64,000 nucleotides of DNA from JANXQZ01 sp038225555 (lineage in GTDB: Bacteria > Acidobacteriota > Terriglobia > Bryobacterales > Bryobacteraceae), in NCBI GenBank assembly GCA_038225555.1, contig JBBRRB010000023.1, positions 1 to 64,000 on the forward strand, in the 5' to 3' direction. The notes under the pieces were generated by a model that was given only the letters and a program-made list of their open reading frames with translations, was not told the origin of the DNA and ran no database searches. The stretch's first letter is position 1. Every line of letters starts with the position of its first letter. A program made the translations under genes and the position numbers. Shown here piece by piece: positions 34,020 through 43,700 of the stretch.

Positions 34020-35120
34020 ATGCAAAGCATGGATGACACGAGCCGCCCCAGAGATCCTTCCGTAAAAGATACCCTCTTCCAGCAAGGGTACGACTTCAAT
34101 TTCTTTCAAGCCGTGCGCGTGCTCGAGCGTTTGTTTCCAGACCGCAAATCCGTCGGACGCGATGCCTTGCCCAGCGAAGAAGTGGTGCGCTTCAAGGGAA
34201 ATCCCTCGCTCGCTTTTGCCATCAGCGACATTCAAGAAGTGAAAGTGGCTGAGGAAGGAGATCCCGTCAAAATGACGGTCAACTTCCTGGGGCTCGCTGG
34301 CAGGCAAGGCGCGCTGCCGCTGCACTACACCGAATTTCTGCTGAATCGCCGGTACAAGAACCGGGACACGTCCGCCGCGGCCTTCTTCGATCTGTTCCTG
34401 CACCGCTTGACCTCGCTCTTTTATCGCGCCTGGGAAAAGCATTCTCTGGCCGCGCAGTATGAGCGCGAGCAGGTTCGCGGTGCCGCCGACGAGAGCGGCG
34501 TAACGCAATTCCTTTTCGATCTGATCGGGCTGGGAACGGAGGGGCTGCGCTCCCACGCCAGAGACATCGAAGACCGGGTGCTGGTCTTTTACAGCGGACT
34601 AATCGCGCAGCGCCCGCATTCCGTGGTGGCCCTCGAAGGCATGCTGGCAGACTTTTTCCAGGTCCCGATCCGCGTGGAGCAGTTCCGCGGAAAATGGTTT
34701 CCACTCGCCCCTGAGGAGTTCTCCGACATGCGCGAGGATTGCATGCAAAATTACCTGGGCGAAGGCGCCGTCCTGGGAGATGCGGTGTGGCATCCCCAAG
34801 CGAGAATCCGATTGCACGTGGGACCCCTGACACGCGTGCAGTTCGACGCCTTCCTTCCCGCCGGATCCGCGTTTGCCAAACTGCTCGCGCTGACGCGCTT
34901 TTTCCTCGACTGGAGCGTCGATTTTGACGTACAATTAAGCCTCTTGGCGGCGCAAGTTCCTGAGTGGAAGCTGGCAGATGACGGGCCGGAAGCTTCTTTG
35001 CTGGGGCTGACAAGCTGGCTGAGAACGTCCGTATTCCATGAGGATGCGAAAGATGTCGTGCTGTCTGGCGTGCCGGGAAAAGAAGTCCGGGCGATGTTGG
35101 CCAGCAAGGTGAAACCATGA
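34020..35120 (+). CDS. tssG: T6SS baseplate subunit TssG
   Basis: A 366-residue TssG (DUF1305): FFQAVRVLERLFPDRKSVG, VNFLGLAGRQGALPLHYTEF, AFFDLFLHRLTSLFYRAWEK, and DFFQVPIRVEQFRGKWFPL. ATG at 34029 is an equally possible start; neither has a clear ribosome site. Normally tssG is coupled to tssF, but here the insertion lies between, and it probably needs its own promoter. The 3' end overlaps vgrG by 4 nt. Confidence 0.92.
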   Translation: MQSMDDTSRPRDPSVKDTLFQQGYDFNFFQAVRVLERLFPDRKSVGRDALPSEEVVRFKGNPSLAFAISDIQEVKVAEEGDPVKMTVNFLGLAGRQGALPLHYTEFLLNRRYKNRDTSAAAFFDLFLHRLTSLFYRAWEKHSLAAQYEREQVRGAADESGVTQFLFDLIGLGTEGLRSHARDIEDRVLVFYSGLIAQRPHSVVALEGMLADFFQVPIRVEQFRGKWFPLAPEEFSDMREDCMQNYLGEGAVLGDAVWHPQARIRLHVGPLTRVQFDAFLPAGSAFAKLLALTRFFLDWSVDFDVQLSLLAAQVPEWKLADDGPEASLLGLTSWLRTSVFHEDAKDVVLSGVPGKEVRAMLASKVKP

Positions 35121-37156
35121 CGTACACCCAGGAGAACCGTCGAATCGCGATCGCCACCCCATTAGGCGACGACGTTCTGCTCTTGCGCGGCTTGCACGGA
35201 GCCGAGGAAATTTCAGGACTCTTCTCCTTCGATTTGGACATGCTCTCGGAGAACGATTCCATCGGCTTCGACAGCCTCATCGGTAAAAGCGTCACTCTGC
35301 GCATTACTCTCGCCGACGGCAGCGCGCGCTACATCAACGGGCTCGTTCGGACCATCGAGCAGGGCGGGCGCGATCATCACCTGACCACGTACCGCGCCCA
35401 GATCGTGCCCTGGCTCTGGATGCTGACTCAGACCAGCGATTGCCGCATCTTTCAGAAGAAGAACGTTCCCGCGATTATTCAGGAGATCTTCAACGAGGGC
35501 AATTTCCAGGATTTCAGCCTGCGTCTGTATGGAGATTTCACCGAGCGCGAGTACTGCGTACAGTATCGCGAGACGGATTTCGCCTTCATCTCGCGCTTGA
35601 TGGAAGAAGAAGGCATCTTCTATTTCTTCGAGCATGAGAACGGGAAGCACACCCTGGTGCTGACCAATTCGTCCAGCGCCATCAAACCGTATCCCGGACA
35701 GAGCAAGGCTCGCAGCGGCTCTACGGCAGGGGGCTTGATTGCCGAAGATGTCGTCACCGAATGGCAAACGTCGCAAAACCTGCTCACCGGCAGCTACGCG
35801 CTGCAGGACTATAATTTCGAGACTCCCAGCACGGACTTACTCACCGATGTAGCCGGGCGGAACGACTACCAGTTGTACGAGTATCCCGGCCGGTATCTCA
35901 AGAGGAGCGAGGGCGAGAAGCTGGTTCAGACTCGTCTGGAGGAAACTCAGGTTCCGCGCAGCATCGTGCGGGGAGGCAGCACGTGCCGATTCTTCGCCAG
36001 CGGCTACAAATTCGAGCTGCGCGAGCACTACCGCTCCGACCAGAATCAGGAATACCTGCTCACCCGCGTTTCGCACCAAGCCAGCCAAGGCGGCGATCTC
36101 CGGAGCGGAGGCACCCAGGACGAACTTCAATATCGCAATCGGTTCGAGTGCATACCGTTCTCGATACCGTTCCGTCCGGCTCGCGTTACGCCGCGTCCTT
36201 TAATTTCGGGAACTCAGACCGCCGTCGTTACCGGCAAGAGCGGCGAAGAAATTTACACCGATAATCATGGCCGCATCAAAGTTCAGTTTTACTGGGACCG
36301 CTACGGCAAGAAGAACGACGAAAGCTCCTGCTGGATTCGCGTGTCGCAGGCGTGGGCGGGAAAGAACTGGGGTGCCATCGCGATCCCGCGCATCGGCCAG
36401 GAAGTCGTCGTGTCGTTCCTCGAGGGCGATCCGGACCGGCCGCTAATTACCGGCCGGGTCTACAACGCCGAGCAGGTGCCTCCCTACGATTTGCCCGCCG
36501 AGCAGACCAAGAGCACGACTAAATCGCTGAGCTCCAAGGGCGGCGGCGGGTTCAACGAATTCCGTTTCGAGGATGCCAAAGGCAAGGAGCAGGTTTTTCT
36601 GCATGCCGAGCGCAACCAGGACATTCGGGTGAAGAAAGACGTCTTCGAAACGATCGGAGAAGAGAGTCACCGCAAGACGGGCAAAGACCACCTGGAGGAG
36701 ATCGGCGGCGACAAGCACTTGACCGTGAAAGGCGACCAGAACGAAAAGGTGGACGGGACCGTATCGCTGAAGGCCGGCTCGAATCTGGAGGCGAAGGTGG
36801 GCCAGAACTACGCCATGGACGCGGGCATGGAAATTCACCTCAAAGCGGGCATGAATTTCGTGATCGAGTCGGGCACCGCGCTCACGTTGAAGGTGGGCGG
36901 GAATTTCATCAACCTGAATCCCGCCGGGGTGTTCATCTCCGGAACGATGGTGATGATCAATAGCGGAGGCGCGGCGGGTTCGGGGTCGGGCTCATCGCCG
37001 GAAGCGCCCAAGCCTCCTAAGGAAGCGGACAAGGCGACGCCCGGGGAGATGAAAGAATCGAAGCCGCCCAAGCCTCCCAAGCCGGCCAAGTATAGTCCGG
37101 CGGCGGTGGTATTGAAGCAAGCCGCTCATAGCGGTGCGCCGTTCTGCGAATTATGA
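35117..37156 (+). CDS. vgrG: T6SS spike protein VgrG (TssI) with Pro/Lys-rich tail
   Basis: A 679-residue VgrG. The N-terminal gp27-like part (about 10-340) contains YCVQYRETDFAFISRLMEEE GIFYFFEH; the gp5-type OB part (about 370-455) contains EEIYTDNHGRIKVQFYWDR, then WIRVSQAWAGKNWGAIAIPR and GQEVVVSFLEGDPDRP. A beta-helix with repeated KAG motifs follows (about 500-610). The last 60 residues are Pro/Lys/Ser-rich (PEAPKPPKE..KPPKPPKPAK) and have no enzyme motif; such tails can bind adaptors. It overlaps tssG upstream and the DUF4123 adaptor gene downstream by 4 nt each. Confidence 0.95.
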   Translation: MTYTQENRRIAIATPLGDDVLLLRGLHGAEEISGLFSFDLDMLSENDSIGFDSLIGKSVTLRITLADGSARYINGLVRTIEQGGRDHHLTTYRAQIVPWLWMLTQTSDCRIFQKKNVPAIIQEIFNEGNFQDFSLRLYGDFTEREYCVQYRETDFAFISRLMEEEGIFYFFEHENGKHTLVLTNSSSAIKPYPGQSKARSGSTAGGLIAEDVVTEWQTSQNLLTGSYALQDYNFETPSTDLLTDVAGRNDYQLYEYPGRYLKRSEGEKLVQTRLEETQVPRSIVRGGSTCRFFASGYKFELREHYRSDQNQEYLLTRVSHQASQGGDLRSGGTQDELQYRNRFECIPFSIPFRPARVTPRPLISGTQTAVVTGKSGEEIYTDNHGRIKVQFYWDRYGKKNDESSCWIRVSQAWAGKNWGAIAIPRIGQEVVVSFLEGDPDRPLITGRVYNAEQVPPYDLPAEQTKSTTKSLSSKGGGGFNEFRFEDAKGKEQVFLHAERNQDIRVKKDVFETIGEESHRKTGKDHLEEIGGDKHLTVKGDQNEKVDGTVSLKAGSNLEAKVGQNYAMDAGMEIHLKAGMNFVIESGTALTLKVGGNFINLNPAGVFISGTMVMINSGGAAGSGSGSSPEAPKPPKEADKATPGEMKESKPPKPPKPAKYSPAAVVLKQAAHSGAPFCEL

Positions 37157-37716
37157 CAGCGGGAATGAACGGGCCCGTGCGGCCCGATGTGGTGGAGGCG
37201 GTGGGAGGCTACTTGTTCGCGGAACGAGCTGCGAACGTTTATGCCGTGCTGGACGGCGCCGCGGTGGAAGGACTGCTCGATAGCCTGCATCGTTTCGAAC
37301 CGGACCACGAATGCCTATACCGCGGCGAACTGGGTCCGGACTTGGCCGAAGTGGCTCCTTACCTGGTGCGGCTGGACCGCAAGTCGGCTTTTACCGATTG
37401 GGTGATCGGAAAGGGTTGGGGGAATCACTGGGGGCTGTTCGTGGTAAGCCGAGCCGATCTGCCCGCAATGCGGCGGCATCTGCGAAAGTTCTTAACGGTA
37501 CACGATAGCGACGGCAAGCCCATGCTGTTTCGCTACTACGATCCGCGCGTGCTGCGGGTTTTTCTGCCCACATGTACGCCGGAGGAACTGGGTCCGCTGT
37601 TCGGGCCCGCGTTGTGCTTCGTGATGGAGAGCGAGGAGCCGAACGAACTGCTGCGGTTCCAGTTCGCTGGCGGGGCGCTCGTCAGGCAGGCCAAGCAACT
37701 CGATCAGGAGGCGTAG
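37153..37716 (+). CDS. DUF4123 T6SS effector adaptor/chaperone
   Basis: A 187-residue DUF4123 (Tap/TEC) protein: YAVLDGAAVEGLLDSLHRFE, APYLVRLDRKSAFTDWVIGK, GWGNHWGLFVVSRADLPAMR RHLRKF, RYYDPRVLRVFLPTCTPEEL. These proteins load a cargo effector on the VgrG tip. It lies between vgrG and a PAAR gene, the usual setting, but no effector gene follows the PAAR gene here. Confidence 0.9.
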   Translation: MTAGMNGPVRPDVVEAVGGYLFAERAANVYAVLDGAAVEGLLDSLHRFEPDHECLYRGELGPDLAEVAPYLVRLDRKSAFTDWVIGKGWGNHWGLFVVSRADLPAMRRHLRKFLTVHDSDGKPMLFRYYDPRVLRVFLPTCTPEELGPLFGPALCFVMESEEPNELLRFQFAGGALVRQAKQLDQEA

Positions 37717-38007
37717 ATGCCGCTAGCGGCTAGACTTTCCGACATGCATGTTTGTCCGATGGTGACGGTGCTGGTGCCGCATGTGGGCGGACCGATCCTG
37801 CCGCCGTGCTGTCCCACGGTGATGATCGGATTTTTGCCGGCGGCGAGGGTGGGCGATATGGCGGTTTGCGTGGGTCCGCCGGATGTGATCGCGATGGGTT
37901 CGTCAAGCGTGATGATTGGGTTCCAGCCGGCGGCGCGAATGGGAGATATAACGGCGCATGGGGGGAGTATCGTGATTGGGTGCCCGACGGTGATTATCGG
38001 AGGGTGA
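37717..38007 (+). CDS. PAAR-repeat spike-tip protein
   Basis: A 96-residue PAAR protein with two PAAR-type units: AARLSDMHVCP and AARMGDITAHGG, plus VGPPDVIAMGSSSVMIG. The ligands expected for the metal-binding tip (His, Cys) are present. PAAR proteins sharpen the VgrG tip and often carry an effector. This one ends right after the domain, so any cargo must be separate. It starts one base after the DUF4123 gene. Confidence 0.88.
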   Translation: MPLAARLSDMHVCPMVTVLVPHVGGPILPPCCPTVMIGFLPAARVGDMAVCVGPPDVIAMGSSSVMIGFQPAARMGDITAHGGSIVIGCPTVIIGG

Positions 38008-38014
38008 ACGACCG

Positions 38015-38924
38015 ATGCGGTTTCGCGTGGCATTTTGCCACGAACGCGGGAATTCCAGGCGACATGGTATGGGCGTCATGCAGGCGAGCGAATTCATGCC
38101 GCAGGTGGAAAAACAGCATCTCGGATCGGCGGTCGGGGAATGGGTTATGAATGCCGTCTTCAGTCAATACGAGCAGTGGTTGCGACAGGGCCTCCCCATG
38201 ATTCCCGTTTCGATCAATATCGGAAACACTGAGTTCGCGATGCAGGATCTGCTGGGTCTGATCGAAAAGCTGGGCGCACGCTATGAGACCGGCTGGCAAT
38301 GGCTGCGCCTGGACATCACCGAACAGGCGGTCGTCGCTGACGTGGGGCATGCGATCCGCAAACTCGCCAATCTCCGCGAAGCTGGAGTTGGCGGTAACCT
38401 GGACAACTTCGGGCGCGGTTTTGTGCCACTTGGTTATCTGACCGACCTTCCGTTCAGTGGAATTAAGCTGGATGCGGTGTTATTCGAAAACAAAGACGGC
38501 CGCCAGCATTCTCACGCTGTGCTCAATGTGGTTTCAGAGCATCGCACAAGTCTTCGGCGCTCAATTAACCGTCACCAGAATTGAAACTGTTGAGATGAGA
38601 GAAATGCTAAAGAATCACCACATCGATCATCTGCAAGGTCACGTGATAGCGCGGCTTCTGATTCAGCCCGGTCTTGAGGACGAGCGACTGTACCGGATGC
38701 TGGCGGGCTCAGAAACGCCCGCAATCACGGAAGGCCCGCTGCCGAGATGGAGTGGCGCAGCTGCCGAGCAAGGTTCCTACAGCGAACGCTTCGAAGACGA
38801 GGTCGGCAAGGCTTGCGAGGGCTCGTCGGCTCGGCAAGCGGCCCGCCGGATGAGTTTGGCCGGCGTCGCAGTGCCTACCTCCCCGGTTTACGAGACGCCT
38901 TCGACAAATTCTGCTTCACTCTGA
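38015..38924 (+). pseudogene. Degraded EAL-domain (c-di-GMP phosphodiesterase-like) gene
   Basis: The first frame (to 38584) contains EAL-domain parts: ASEFMPQVEKQHLGSAVGEWV (family: -eFI--aE--gLi---g-wv), PMIPVSINIGN, LRLDITEQAVV, LDNFGRGFVPLGYLTDLPFS, IKLDAV. A shift near 38540 moves into IAQVFGAQLTVTRIETVEMR and HIDHLQGHVIARLL, the last EAL helices. The EAL motif itself and the region before it are absent, and the usual DDFG motif reads DNFG. So it is truncated at the N-terminus, frameshifted, and probably inactive. It takes the place directly after the PAAR gene where an effector would be expected. Confidence 0.65.
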
Positions 38925-39261
38925 ACTTCACGATTCTTTCAATTAGGCCGTGGGGTATCGGCTGATCGAGCGGAAATTTCAGGTTGCCTTTCTCTCCTGC
39001 GTAGGGTGAGATTGCCTTCTCTATCTTTGCGTCGCCCCGCACCGGTGGATAGAATCCGATGTGCTTCTTGAAGGCAGCGAAGTACACCAAAATTCCATTG
39101 AGCGTGAAAGCCGGAATTTTGTAGCTGATTGTTTCCTGCGCCTCAGGAGCAGCCTGCTTGATCGTCAACCTTATCCTCTTGAGGATCGCTTGAACGTCAG
39201 GCGAAAACATTGCTATGTACTCGTCGATGTTCTTGGGCGTAGCAATCTGACCGGTAGGCAT
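38875..39261 (-). CDS. DUF1801 family protein
   Basis: A 128-residue DUF1801 protein (YdhG-like): NIDEYIAMFSPDVQAILKRI, APEAQETISYKIPAFTLNG, VYFAAFKKHIGFYPP, and KFPLDQPIPHGLIERIVKFR. A widespread fold of unknown molecular role, related to frataxin-like/YdhG proteins. It overlaps the end of the EAL pseudogene in antisense. No partner gene. Confidence 0.85.
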   Translation of the reverse strand: MPTGQIATPKNIDEYIAMFSPDVQAILKRIRLTIKQAAPEAQETISYKIPAFTLNGILVYFAAFKKHIGFYPPVRGDAKIEKAISPYAGEKGNLKFPLDQPIPHGLIERIVKFRVKQNLSKASRKPGR

Positions 39262-39294
39262 AACTCCTCCTTTGCGCTCTGCGGAACAGCAGCT

Positions 39295-39549
39295 TCAATC
39301 AGCGTGGTGACGGTCTTCCGGAGATGCATAATTCTCCGAGATTTCTTCACCGGTTATCTCGATGGTTGAGTTCTCCGTGATCAGCGCGGCAATCTCACTG
39401 TCGGTTTTCCCTCGTAACCGCAGTTTTTCAATCTCATCGCTAATCATTCCGACAAACGCTTTGATCGGAAACAGCTCGGGTCCAAGGCCGGCCGCGTCTC
39501 TCAAGGCCTTCTGCGCACGAAGAGCCTGCTCAATGGGGTATACTTTCAT
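39295..39549 (-). CDS. Small hypothetical protein
   Basis: About 84 residues from the ATG at 39549, which has AAGGAAGA upstream; a longer start is rejected. Helical, with KVYPIEQALRAQKALRDAAG and ISDEIEKLRLRGKTDSEIAA LI, ending in an acidic ITGEEISENYASPE. The second half looks like a small DNA- or protein-binding helical bundle. Function unknown. It lies 33 nt upstream of the DUF1801 gene, on the same strand. Confidence 0.55.
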   Translation of the reverse strand: MKVYPIEQALRAQKALRDAAGLGPELFPIKAFVGMISDEIEKLRLRGKTDSEIAALITENSTIEITGEEISENYASPEDRHHAD

Positions 39550-39633
39550 TTCTCTATCTTCCTTCAATCGTATGAGCTTTAAGCGCCTGATCGCACGTGT
39601 CCGCGTGCCGCTCACCTTGGCGGGGTGCGAAGA

Positions 39634-40374
39634 ATGACTTGGAGTTGGTTCGACTTTGCTTGGCCCTGGATAGGGTCAATTGCCGCAGGGCTATTCCTCA
39701 TCCTATTGTTCGGAACCCAGAGACTGCGAAGCGATCTCTCCCTATCTCGATGGCATGATTCCGTTTGGTTATCCTGGTGGGCCGTGCCCGTTTACATGAT
39801 TCACAATATCGAGGAGTACGGAATAGACTTATTGGGGCGGATGCACTATTTTCCGGATGCGTTGTGTTCAGCCTTGGGTCTCGCGCACTATCCGGCATGT
39901 CCTGTGCCGCCATCCTTTTTTCTGGCTGTGAATATTTCTCTGATTTGGGTAGCAGCGCCCGTGGCTGCCCTTCTCAGCCGCAGGCATCCTCTGATCGGGC
40001 TCATTTTCTATGGCCTGCTGATCACCAACGGCCTGACCCATGTTGCTCCGATGCTTTTTGGAAGGGGCTACACTCCGGGTACCTTGAGCGCGTTAATTCT
40101 GTTTCTTCCATCATTCTTCTGGGTCGCTCACACCTGCTTTGGACCAGGGCGAATCAGCTATAAAGGTTTGGCTGTAATTATCGGAGCGGGCGTGATTGTG
40201 CATGCCATTCTGATGGGATCGCTTCTTTCATTCATCCATGGCGCGATCGGTAGTACCGCTTTGATTTCTCTCCAGCTACTGAACGCCATCTTGTTCCTCT
40301 TCTTACCGTGGATCGCCGAACGATTTCTGAGGCTAACGCCAGCGGGCGGGCGCGTGGCGAGTAGCTGGACATAA
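39634..40374 (+). CDS. HXXEE-domain integral membrane protein
   Basis: A 246-residue protein from the ATG at 39634, with seven or so membrane helices. It has the HXXEE motif (MIHNIEEYGID), a helix with ITNGLTHVAPMLFGRGYTPG and a late conserved His (VHAILMGS). These are the defining conserved polar residues of the HXXEE family, whose activity is unknown but thought metal-dependent. It stands alone, divergent from the small hypothetical gene. Confidence 0.8.
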   Translation: MTWSWFDFAWPWIGSIAAGLFLILLFGTQRLRSDLSLSRWHDSVWLSWWAVPVYMIHNIEEYGIDLLGRMHYFPDALCSALGLAHYPACPVPPSFFLAVNISLIWVAAPVAALLSRRHPLIGLIFYGLLITNGLTHVAPMLFGRGYTPGTLSALILFLPSFFWVAHTCFGPGRISYKGLAVIIGAGVIVHAILMGSLLSFIHGAIGSTALISLQLLNAILFLFLPWIAERFLRLTPAGGRVASSWT

Positions 40375-40464
40375 ACGTTGCAGAAATTAAGGCTGGATCG
40401 AAAAAGCGCACGGTCGGACGAACGCCGTTACTTGCCGGGCTGCCATCGCGACCTTATGATCCTT

Positions 40465-40745
40465 GCCCTAGAACTCCACGCTCTCCCTCGTGGACGGCAG
40501 TTTTCTATTTGTCACCACGACCGTCGGAGTGTCGCCATAGGGCCAGCTGAGTTGCAGCGCGTGCTCATAGGTGCGAGAACCTAGCACGTAGCAGTCTACC
40601 GACTAGATAACCTCAGCCGCCGTCGTCAGTAACCCCTCTTTCGTAGACGTCGCCAGAACTGCCCATCCACGAAACACTGTTGTCCTTGTTGGCGATGAAG
40701 CCATCAAGGCTTGAAACCACGTGCAGCGTTACCCGGGAGCGACTG
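40465..40745 (-). pseudogene. Degraded dihydrofolate reductase/RibD C-terminal-like gene
   Basis: On the minus strand the DNA reads VTLHVVSSLDGFIANKDNSV, then SWMGSSGDVYERGVTDDGG, a shift, SVDCYVLGSRTYEHALQLSW, PYGDTPTVVVTNRKLPSTRE, ending SVEF and a stop. This is the standard N-terminal two-thirds of the RibD_C/'dihydrofolate reductase family' proteins common in soil bacteria. At least one frameshift and two stop codons interrupt it and the C-terminal third is missing. The rest of 40375-40768 shows no gene. Confidence 0.65.
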
Positions 40746-40768
40746 CGGACGCTCTGGTTGAGCATCAC

Positions 40769-43700
40769 TTAATTCAATGCCGCTTTTCCAGGGCACCGGC
40801 AACTGAAAAACCCCTTATCGAACGCTGTCTCCACGCCCCCTGGAAATTCTTCGATTCTAATGTGAACCGTAACTTCCTTCCCGCCCACTATGACGGGTTC
40901 GGCGATCCCCCGTCCATGCCGCAGCTTCGTCAGCGTTACCTCACGAGCCCCGGGTGCGTGCGGGTCCGCCTCGGCCATCAGTTGAAAAATGCTCCAAGGC
41001 CCTTCGTAAGATGCCATCGATACCGTGGTGTCCGACGATTGCACATCCAGCTTCAGTCCTTGCGGCGACCCGGCCGGCGACGTGTACTGGTGCGAACCTT
41101 GTCCCGTCTGGCCGTCAATCGTCAGCGTGATCGCCTTCACGCCAGGATTCGGATTCGGCAGCACATTCAGCTTGTACCGCATGGACGGCGTGGCCGAACC
41201 ATCGGCGAAAAGCACGTCCGAGATATGTGCCATCCGATTAAACGAATCGATGAAGGTCTGATCGAGTTTGACGCCAGCAGGCGCGTCCGCTTTCACCTCG
41301 TAGTTCTTGCCCGCCTTGACCAGGATCGGTGCCAGCCTTTGTTTATAAAACGCCCACAAAGCGCCCGTTTGGGGAGAGAAAATGGCCGACGCTTCTGCTA
41401 GCGAAGCCTCGGCTGCGTTGGGTGAGGGATTGAATGGGTATTTTTGCTGAAGCGGCTTCATCTGGGCGCACAGCTTGACGAGCGCCACGTTGATCTCTCC
41501 AGTTGGGTTCGCGATCACTATCAGGGGCCGCGCTCTCTCGAACGGTTCGATCAACAGCCGCTTGACGTCTTCCTCTATTGCCTCTGGGCTGCGATCGAAC
41601 TTCCGGCCTATTTCTCCGCGAACAAGATCCAGTCCTTCGTCCATATTCTTTTTGGCTTCCGCATTCAGGGGATCGGTATTGGAAGCCGCCAATCCCTCCA
41701 TGGTCTTGCGCAAGGCGCCCAGCGCCTTCGTATAGCTGGCATTCGCAGCGTCGTTCCAATTGCGCTGGCTCGCCTGCGCCGTGAATAAAGTGTGTACAGA
41801 CTGGAAGGCATCTTGCGGCGGAGCTGGATTTGCGCTGGACACTCTAGGCACGCTGCCAGATCCAGCCAATTCGGCCGCCTCCTTGGCGGCGCGCCCTACT
41901 CGAAAGCGGTCCGTGATCCTGCTGCCAACTTTGCCGCCCACATTCTTGGCTGAGTCCATGAGTTTTGAGTTTGACGAAACCGCAGCCACCGCGTTCTCAT
42001 GTGCCATGTACAGCAATCCGAGCAGCGGCGAATCCGCGTCTTCGAGTATCGACAGTTTGCTTGCAGCGTCTTTTGGGTTGTTATACGCTTTCACCTGGAC
42101 GGCGGCGAGAAGGGCCTTCCATTTCCGAGCGTAATCGCTGGCATAGAGCTCTTTTAGACGGTTGGATAACGCATCCCCTTCCATCAGCCCGGCTACGCGG
42201 TCCCCGAGCTTGGTCCCCAGCACGCACGATTCACCCGTCGCGCCCCCACTCCCTTCGTTGGAGATCAGGTCTGACATGACACCCGATCCAGCATGCGTGA
42301 AAGCACCCGGTATATCGCCCACTCCCGACAACACCTGCTGATACTTCGGCGCATAATCGGCCAGACGAATCGGCTGCTTCACCATCTGATTGGCCTTGTC
42401 CACTAATTCGCGATAAATGCGGTCCTCGCCCCTGGAGTTGGCCAGATAAGTCCGGCCGCGATCAACCGCCGACGTTTTGGCCTCTATCGAAAACGGCACG
42501 CGCTTGTGCTTCAATTCTTGAGAGTAGAACTCGAACTGCCGGAGAGCTTTCTTCGAGGAATCGTCGGTCGGGGTGCGTCCCGCGAACCAGATCCCACTTA
42601 AGGTTTGCGCCAGCGGGGGCTCCACCGCGCACGCTTGTGTAGTGACGGTTAGATAAGTCTTGAGGCTGTCATAAGTCGGGTTATAGGGGTGAGCGGCATC
42701 GGGCTGAGCGGGCAATCCCCCCAATTGCTTCGACAGACTTTGAGCCACCGGATCCAGCATATTCTCGCGGAAAGATTTGAAGTAAAGATTCCGCGCCGGC
42801 TCGATCAACCCCTGAGCGGGATAAAGCAGAAAACCCATGCTCCAGGGCGCGCTATGCTCGTAGCTATTCAGCAGCACGAGATGCTCTCGCAGCCCGTCGA
42901 GCGCATCCAGGTTGAACTCGCGGCCCTCCACGGACTCCGAGGCCGCCTCCACGCTTTTCAGAAACGAATAATTGTTCCAGGCCGAGACCGCGGCCCATAG
43001 ACCAAGCAGAGCGCAAAGCGCGATCGCGCCTCCAAACGCAAGATTCCTGAAAACATCGGCGCGGCGGTTATGATAACGCCGTACGGGTATCGGGCTGGTT
43101 TGCACGATGTCATGAAAAATCTGGGAAACGAAACACCCTCGATCCTCGAACGACTCAGCAACGGCGGCCGATCCTGCGGCCTCCGCAGCGGCCCGCTTCA
43201 ATTCAGCTTGCACGGCGTCGCCGCGCAACATGCGAGTGGAATCGGAGATGTTCCGGATAATCGACCGGTCGAGCGACAGCGTGTCGCCGCCGCCCGAGCG
43301 CGGAACGGGCCGGGTGCCCATGAAATAAAAGCCGCGCAGTTGCGGCTCCGGCTGAAGCGGATTCGGGCGGAATACGTCCACCAGGAACTGCACCAGAGCG
43401 CTGCGCATTCTCTTCATTTCCCGGGGAAATTCGTAGATCGCGGGTTTGCGCGCGGGATCCGTTTCGCGGGCCAGAAACGTCAGGCGGTAATGAGCCAGCG
43501 AGTGATAAAGGGCGTTGAACGTCTCGTTTAGCCGGCCTGTCTCGGCTTCGGCATAGAGCTCGTCCGTCGAGCGCTGGCCCGCCGAAAGCGGATCGAGCGA
43601 ACAGCCGAGCGGCTGCTGATCTTCCGGCTGGCGGAGGCGGCTGAAGTATTCGCGGAAATGGCGGATTCCATCAGCTTTTGAAAATATCACCCAAACGGGG

